A DNA stretch of 31,907 nucleotides, from assembly GCA_031546815.1 (NCBI GenBank), contig JAVBJV010000061.1:1-31907 (forward strand). Reading direction: 5' to 3'. The notes beneath the pieces are model-generated. The model searched no databases. It saw nothing but the letters and a program-made list of their open reading frames with translations, and was not told the DNA's origin. This DNA is from JAVBJV01 sp031546815. Lineage in GTDB: Bacteria > Pseudomonadota > Alphaproteobacteria > Acetobacterales > Acetobacteraceae. The translations under genes and the position numbers were made by a program. Below, one piece after another: positions 28,480-31,907 of this stretch; positions within the stretch are counted from its first letter, which is position 1, and the number at the start of each line of letters is the position of its first letter.

Positions 28480-30174
28480 ATGGCCCGGTTGCGCACATTG
28501 CAGGCGACCTTCACGACCGGCGAGGTGGATCCGCGCCTGACATCGCGCACCGACTGGTCGAAGTATTTTGCCGGTGGGCGGCGGATGCGCAACGTGATCG
28601 TGATGCCGACCGGCGGGTTCCGCCGCCGTCCGGGCACCCGCCATATCCTGACGCTGCCCGATGGCGCGGCGGGTGTAAGGCTGGCCGATTTCGCGTTCAA
28701 CGTGTCGCAGACCTATCTGTGCGTGTTCACGCACGGCACGCTGCGGGTGCTGCGCGACGGCGTGCAGACCGCACAGACAGCGCTGCCCTGGACCGGGCAG
28801 CAAGTGCGCGAATTCAACTGGGTGCAGGCCGCCGACACGATGCTGGTTGCGCATCGCGATGTGCGCCCGTGCCGCATTGTGCGCCACGGATCGGATGCTG
28901 CCTGGAGCTGGTCAGCGATTGGCTTTGCCAATGTGCCGAAGCATAATTTCGGTGCGGGCGATGAAGATGTGATTTCGGATGTGCGCGGCTGGCCCGAATG
29001 CCTGACCTTCTATCAGGGGCGGCTGTATCTGGCCGGGCTGCGCAGCCGGCCCAGCACGGTGATCGCGTCGGTTGCCGGGGATTTTTTCAATCTGGATGAA
29101 GGTACCGGGCTGGATGACCGGGCGATCTACTTCACCATCGACACCGACCAGATCAACGCCATTCACCAGATCGTCTCGGGCCGCAAGCTGCAGATCTTCA
29201 CGGCCGGGTCCGAACACGCGATTGTCGCGCAACCGCCGATCACCCCGAAGAATCTGGCGATCGAGGAACAGACGCGGCGCGGCATCAAGCGCTATTGCCG
29301 GGTGGCGGAGGTGGATGGCGCCACGCTGTTCATCCAGAAGGGCGGCGCGGCGCTGCGGGAATTTCTGTACGACGATGTGCAGCAGGCTTTCGGGGCGGAG
29401 AACTTGTCGCTGCTGGCGCCGCACCTGATCCGCGATCCGGTGCGTATCGTGGCGCGCAAGGGCGCGCGCGCCGATGACAGCGACTTTGTGCTGATCGTCA
29501 ACGCCGATGGTACCATGGCGGTGCTGCAGACCCTGCGCAGTCAGGAGATTGCCGCCTTCACGCTGTGGGAAACCCAGGGGCGGTTTCTGGATGTGGCGGT
29601 GCTGGCCGATGGCACGGTGTGGCTGGCGGTGGACCGCGGCGGGTCGGTGCGGATCGAAATGCTGGATGATGCCGCGCTGCTGGATGCGTCGGTGATCCGC
29701 AGCGTGGGGATGCCGGAAGCGGGCATGGCAGGGCTGGCGCATCTGAACGGCTGGACTGCACAAGCGGTGGCCGATGGGGCCGTGCAGCCGGAAGCCGTGG
29801 TGGCAGGCGGGTATATGCCGTTCGCGGTGGCAGCAAAAACCGCAGCGCAGGCCGGGCTGGGTTTTGCCGTGGAATTCGACAGCCTGCCGATCGATGGCCG
29901 GCTGCCCGATGGCACGATGGTGGGCCGGCAGGCCCGCATCGCGCGCGTCAATCTGCGTGTGCAGGACAGCGGTCCGTTCACGGTGAACGGGCAGCAGGCG
30001 GTGCTGCGCGAATTCGCGCACGGGCTGGCGCTGGATGCGCCGCCGCCGCGCGTCACGGGCGATGTGTCGGTGGAAGGGCTGCTGGGCTGGTCGCGCCAGG
30101 CCACGGTGTCGATCCGCCAGACGCAGCCGCAGCCGCTGACCGTGCTGTCGCTGTCGGCCGTGGTGGGGGTGTAG
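28480..30174 (+). CDS. Tail tubular protein B, nozzle (T7 gp12-like)
   Basis: The 564-residue protein forms the tail nozzle. The N-terminus TTGEVDPRLTSRTDWSKYFA, then MRNVIVMPTGGFRRRPGTR, is a well conserved opening of podovirus nozzle proteins (G-E-x-x-P-x-L-x-x-R-x-D, G-x-x-x-RPGT). Beta-rich propeller-like repeats follow, with FYQGRLYLAGLRSRPSTVIA and the DTDQINAIHQIVSGRKLQIF motif. It starts directly after the adaptor gene (TAG-ATG) and is followed after 2 bp by an internal virion gene. Confidence 0.9.
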   Translation: MARLRTLQATFTTGEVDPRLTSRTDWSKYFAGGRRMRNVIVMPTGGFRRRPGTRHILTLPDGAAGVRLADFAFNVSQTYLCVFTHGTLRVLRDGVQTAQTALPWTGQQVREFNWVQAADTMLVAHRDVRPCRIVRHGSDAAWSWSAIGFANVPKHNFGAGDEDVISDVRGWPECLTFYQGRLYLAGLRSRPSTVIASVAGDFFNLDEGTGLDDRAIYFTIDTDQINAIHQIVSGRKLQIFTAGSEHAIVAQPPITPKNLAIEEQTRRGIKRYCRVAEVDGATLFIQKGGAALREFLYDDVQQAFGAENLSLLAPHLIRDPVRIVARKGARADDSDFVLIVNADGTMAVLQTLRSQEIAAFTLWETQGRFLDVAVLADGTVWLAVDRGGSVRIEMLDDAALLDASVIRSVGMPEAGMAGLAHLNGWTAQAVADGAVQPEAVVAGGYMPFAVAAKTAAQAGLGFAVEFDSLPIDGRLPDGTMVGRQARIARVNLRVQDSGPFTVNGQQAVLREFAHGLALDAPPPRVTGDVSVEGLLGWSRQATVSIRQTQPQPLTVLSLSAVVGV

Positions 30175-30176
30175 CA

Positions 30177-30692
30177 ATGGCGCAGGCAGTTCCAATTATG
30201 ATGATCGCGATGGCGGCGGCGTCCGCGGTCGGCAAGGTGATTTCCGCGCAGCAGGAAGCCAGGGGCCTGCGCAGCAAGGCGGCGTTCGAGGATTTCAACG
30301 CCGGGCAGGAAAAGATCCGTGGCATGCAGGACGCCAACAAGATCCGCGAAAACCTGATAGCCACGCTGTCGTCGAACAGTGCGCGCTATGCGGCGGCAGG
30401 GATCGATCTGAACAGCGGCACGCCCGAGACGATCGATATCGCGACACAGGAAGACGCCGACCGCCAGCTGGAACTGTCGCGCAGCAACGCCACGATCCTG
30501 ACCGAACAGCGGCGCATGCAGGCCGCGCAGTACCGGTCATCGGCCAAGACCACCAGTGACATGGGCTGGTTCGGGCTGGCAACCGGGATTTTCGCTACGG
30601 CCGAGAAGGCCGATAATCTGTATGGCGGATCGCCCGAGGTCGGAAAAACCAAGGGCGTGGCTTCCGGCGCCTCCATTCCGGGGAAATCCTGA
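30177..30692 (+). CDS. Internal virion protein, T7 gp14-like (171 aa)
   Basis: The 171-residue protein has an N-terminal hydrophobic, Ala/Met-rich segment (AVPIMMIAMAAASAVGKVIS, about 4-23) followed by a long helical coiled-coil region (RGLRSKAAFEDFNAGQEKIR) and the motif YAAAGIDLNSGTPETI, typical of gp14-like internal core proteins that are ejected into the cell envelope with the DNA. The stop overlaps the next ATG (TGATG). Confidence 0.82.
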   Translation: MAQAVPIMMIAMAAASAVGKVISAQQEARGLRSKAAFEDFNAGQEKIRGMQDANKIRENLIATLSSNSARYAAAGIDLNSGTPETIDIATQEDADRQLELSRSNATILTEQRRMQAAQYRSSAKTTSDMGWFGLATGIFATAEKADNLYGGSPEVGKTKGVASGASIPGKS

Positions 30693-31907
30693 TGCGGGTG
30701 CAGCGCGACGCCATCGCCCTGGACCCGCGTGGCGAGGCCGCAGCCGTCACCGGCGTGCAGTTGCTGCCGGTGGCCGAAAGCACAGCGGCGCGCGGCTGGG
30801 GCAATCTGGCGCAGGATATCGATCAGAAACTCAACACGCTGTGGGCGCACGAGGAAGACCGCGTGCGCGACCGTGCGCAGCGCGAAGGGGCGCTGGCGGC
30901 GGAAGCGGATCCCACGGCGCATATACGCGGCGAGAGTATCGAGGCGCGCGCCTTCAATCGTGGTGCGGCCGAGGTCGGCGCGCGGCGGCTGGAAATGCAG
31001 ACCCGTGATTATCTGGATGGTCTGGCCCGTGATCACGAAGCCGACCCCGGCGCCATGGCGCAGAAGGCGGCCGAATATCGCAACGGGTTGATCGAGGGCC
31101 TGCCCGATACGCTGCGCGCGCGGTTCGCCACGGCCTATGACACGTTGGCGCAGGCCTATGTCAGCCAGGCGCGCACCCAGCAGGACCGGCGCGTGGCGGA
31201 AGAGCGGCTGGCCTCGTTCAATCTGGCGCTGGATGGACGTATCTCGGCGCTGGAACGCTTTGGCCGTGCCAGTGTGCGCGACCCGAACGCGCGCGCTGCG
31301 ATGGAACAGGAACTGGCCAGCCACACGAGCGATCTGGTGGCGCTGGGGCCGCGATCGGCATTTACGTTCAACGGCGTGCAGTATCCGGCCGACCCGACCC
31401 GTGCGGGGGCGCTGGGCGTGGTGCAGATGGCGCAGCAGATCGATGCGGCGCGCGACCGGGTGAATGCCAGTGTGGCGATGGGCGGTTACGATGCCGGGCC
31501 GCGCAGCGCCGGCTGGATCGATGCGTGGGAGCGCCGCGAACTGGGGCCACAGGGCAGTGGCCTGCGATCCGAGGAAGTGCGCAGGCTGGCGGGCATGATG
31601 CGTTCGGATGCCGCGCATCGCAGGGCGCTGGCCCGCGAAGGTCAGGCATCGGCGCGAGCCGCGTTGCAGCCGCTGGTCGAACAGAATGCGCAGGCGGTGG
31701 CGCTGACCGGCACGCCGCTGCACACGATCAGCGATGCGCAGCTGCGCGGCGCGGGGATGACGGCGGCGGCGATTGCGCAGTTCCGCAACGGCGAGCGGTT
31801 TCAGATCCAGACGGCCACCGCACGCAATGAAATTGCCACGGCAGCACCGGAAGCTCTGCCCACCATTGCTGCCCGCTTTGCGCCGGGCAGCGAAAACTTT
31901 GCGGCCA
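30692..31907 (+). CDS. Internal virion/ejection protein, N-terminal 405 residues (cut by window end)
   Basis: The ATG at 30692 overlaps the previous stop and the frame is open to the last base. The visible part is helical and charged, Ala/Arg-rich (ARFATAYDTLAQAYVSQART), with no transglycosylase motif yet. Position after the gp14-like gene and the start pattern (LLPVAESTAARGWGNLAQDI) suit the gp15/gp16-type ejection proteins of podoviruses. It continues beyond the window. Confidence 0.75.
   Translation, partial: MRVQRDAIALDPRGEAAAVTGVQLLPVAESTAARGWGNLAQDIDQKLNTLWAHEEDRVRDRAQREGALAAEADPTAHIRGESIEARAFNRGAAEVGARRLEMQTRDYLDGLARDHEADPGAMAQKAAEYRNGLIEGLPDTLRARFATAYDTLAQAYVSQARTQQDRRVAEERLASFNLALDGRISALERFGRASVRDPNARAAMEQELASHTSDLVALGPRSAFTFNGVQYPADPTRAGALGVVQMAQQIDAARDRVNASVAMGGYDAGPRSAGWIDAWERRELGPQGSGLRSEEVRRLAGMMRSDAAHRRALAREGQASARAALQPLVEQNAQAVALTGTPLHTISDAQLRGAGMTAAAIAQFRNGERFQIQTATARNEIATAAPEALPTIAARFAPGSENFAA

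Larger units (their letters stand above)
5214..31907. mobile_element. Integrated podovirus-like prophage (left part)
   Basis: From the 3' end of tRNA-Lys to the end of the window the genes form a temperate phage: integrase, leftward early operon, repressor and Cro, replication, terminase, portal, scaffold, capsid, lysis, tail tubular and internal virion proteins. Gene order and protein families are T7/BPP-1-like (short-tailed phage). No tail fibre, no second integrase and no right att copy are seen before the window ends, so the element continues beyond 31907. All visible structural frames are open, so the prophage may be functional; that is an inference. Confidence 0.95.

Noticed and set aside
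1..31907. CRISPR arrays or a diversity-generating retroelement, which BPP-1 relatives can carry
   Set aside because: No regularly spaced repeats of CRISPR size and no reverse transcriptase or template/variable repeat pair are seen; the tail-fibre region where a retroelement would lie is outside the window.

Overview
The window joins a conserved bacterial chromosome segment (1-5242) to the left part of an integrated podovirus-type prophage (about 5214 to the window end at 31907). The host part holds the 5' part of uvrA on the minus strand, then ssb, gyrA, coaD, an exported cyclophilin and tRNA-Lys(TTT) on the plus strand. High GC, this gene set and a GTTC-N7-GTTC LexA box between the divergent uvrA and ssb point to an alphaproteobacterium. 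Acetobacteraceae (acetic acid bacteria) is my best guess, but it is an inference and not proven here.

The prophage uses the 3' end of tRNA-Lys as its attachment site. Next to it lies a leftward operon of a tyrosine integrase and seven or eight small genes, including AlpA/MerR-type HTH, ribbon-helix-helix (RHH_4) and zinc-ribbon proteins. A promoter near 8540-8567 with two 17-bp operators drives it. A matching promoter/operator pair lies at 12006-12056 between a small CI-like repressor (minus) and a Cro/YdaS-like gene (plus). Between the two control regions sits an AT-richer insert: a D12-class adenine methyltransferase, a ParB/Srx-fold protein, a plus-strand lipoprotein gene and a tRNA 3'-end-like remnant.

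From Cro rightward the genes are tightly coupled (many ATGA overlaps): HTH protein, primase-like Toprim protein and a P4/D5-type helicase. Then comes a 292-bp dyad element (15799-16090) with 40-bp inverted arms, four copies of a 15-16 bp iteron and a perfect DnaA box at its middle. It lies directly before the small terminase gene. This is the most striking non-coding structure in the window: a candidate prophage replication origin, or a packaging site, or a MITE-like element.

The late region follows a T7/BPP-1-like podovirus order: terminase small and large subunits, several small proteins, head-tail connector (portal), Bbp19-like protein, scaffold, major capsid, likely decoration protein, GH24 endolysin, overlapping Rz/Rz1 spanins, a holin-like membrane protein, tail tubular A and B, and two internal virion proteins, the last cut by the window end. 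A cargo island (22514-25010) interrupts scaffold and capsid. It carries a TacAT-type toxin-antitoxin pair with its own operator-promoter and two minus-strand membrane proteins of unknown function, one with a short 11-residue repeat. The prophage looks structurally intact as far as it is visible. Its right end and attR are outside the window.
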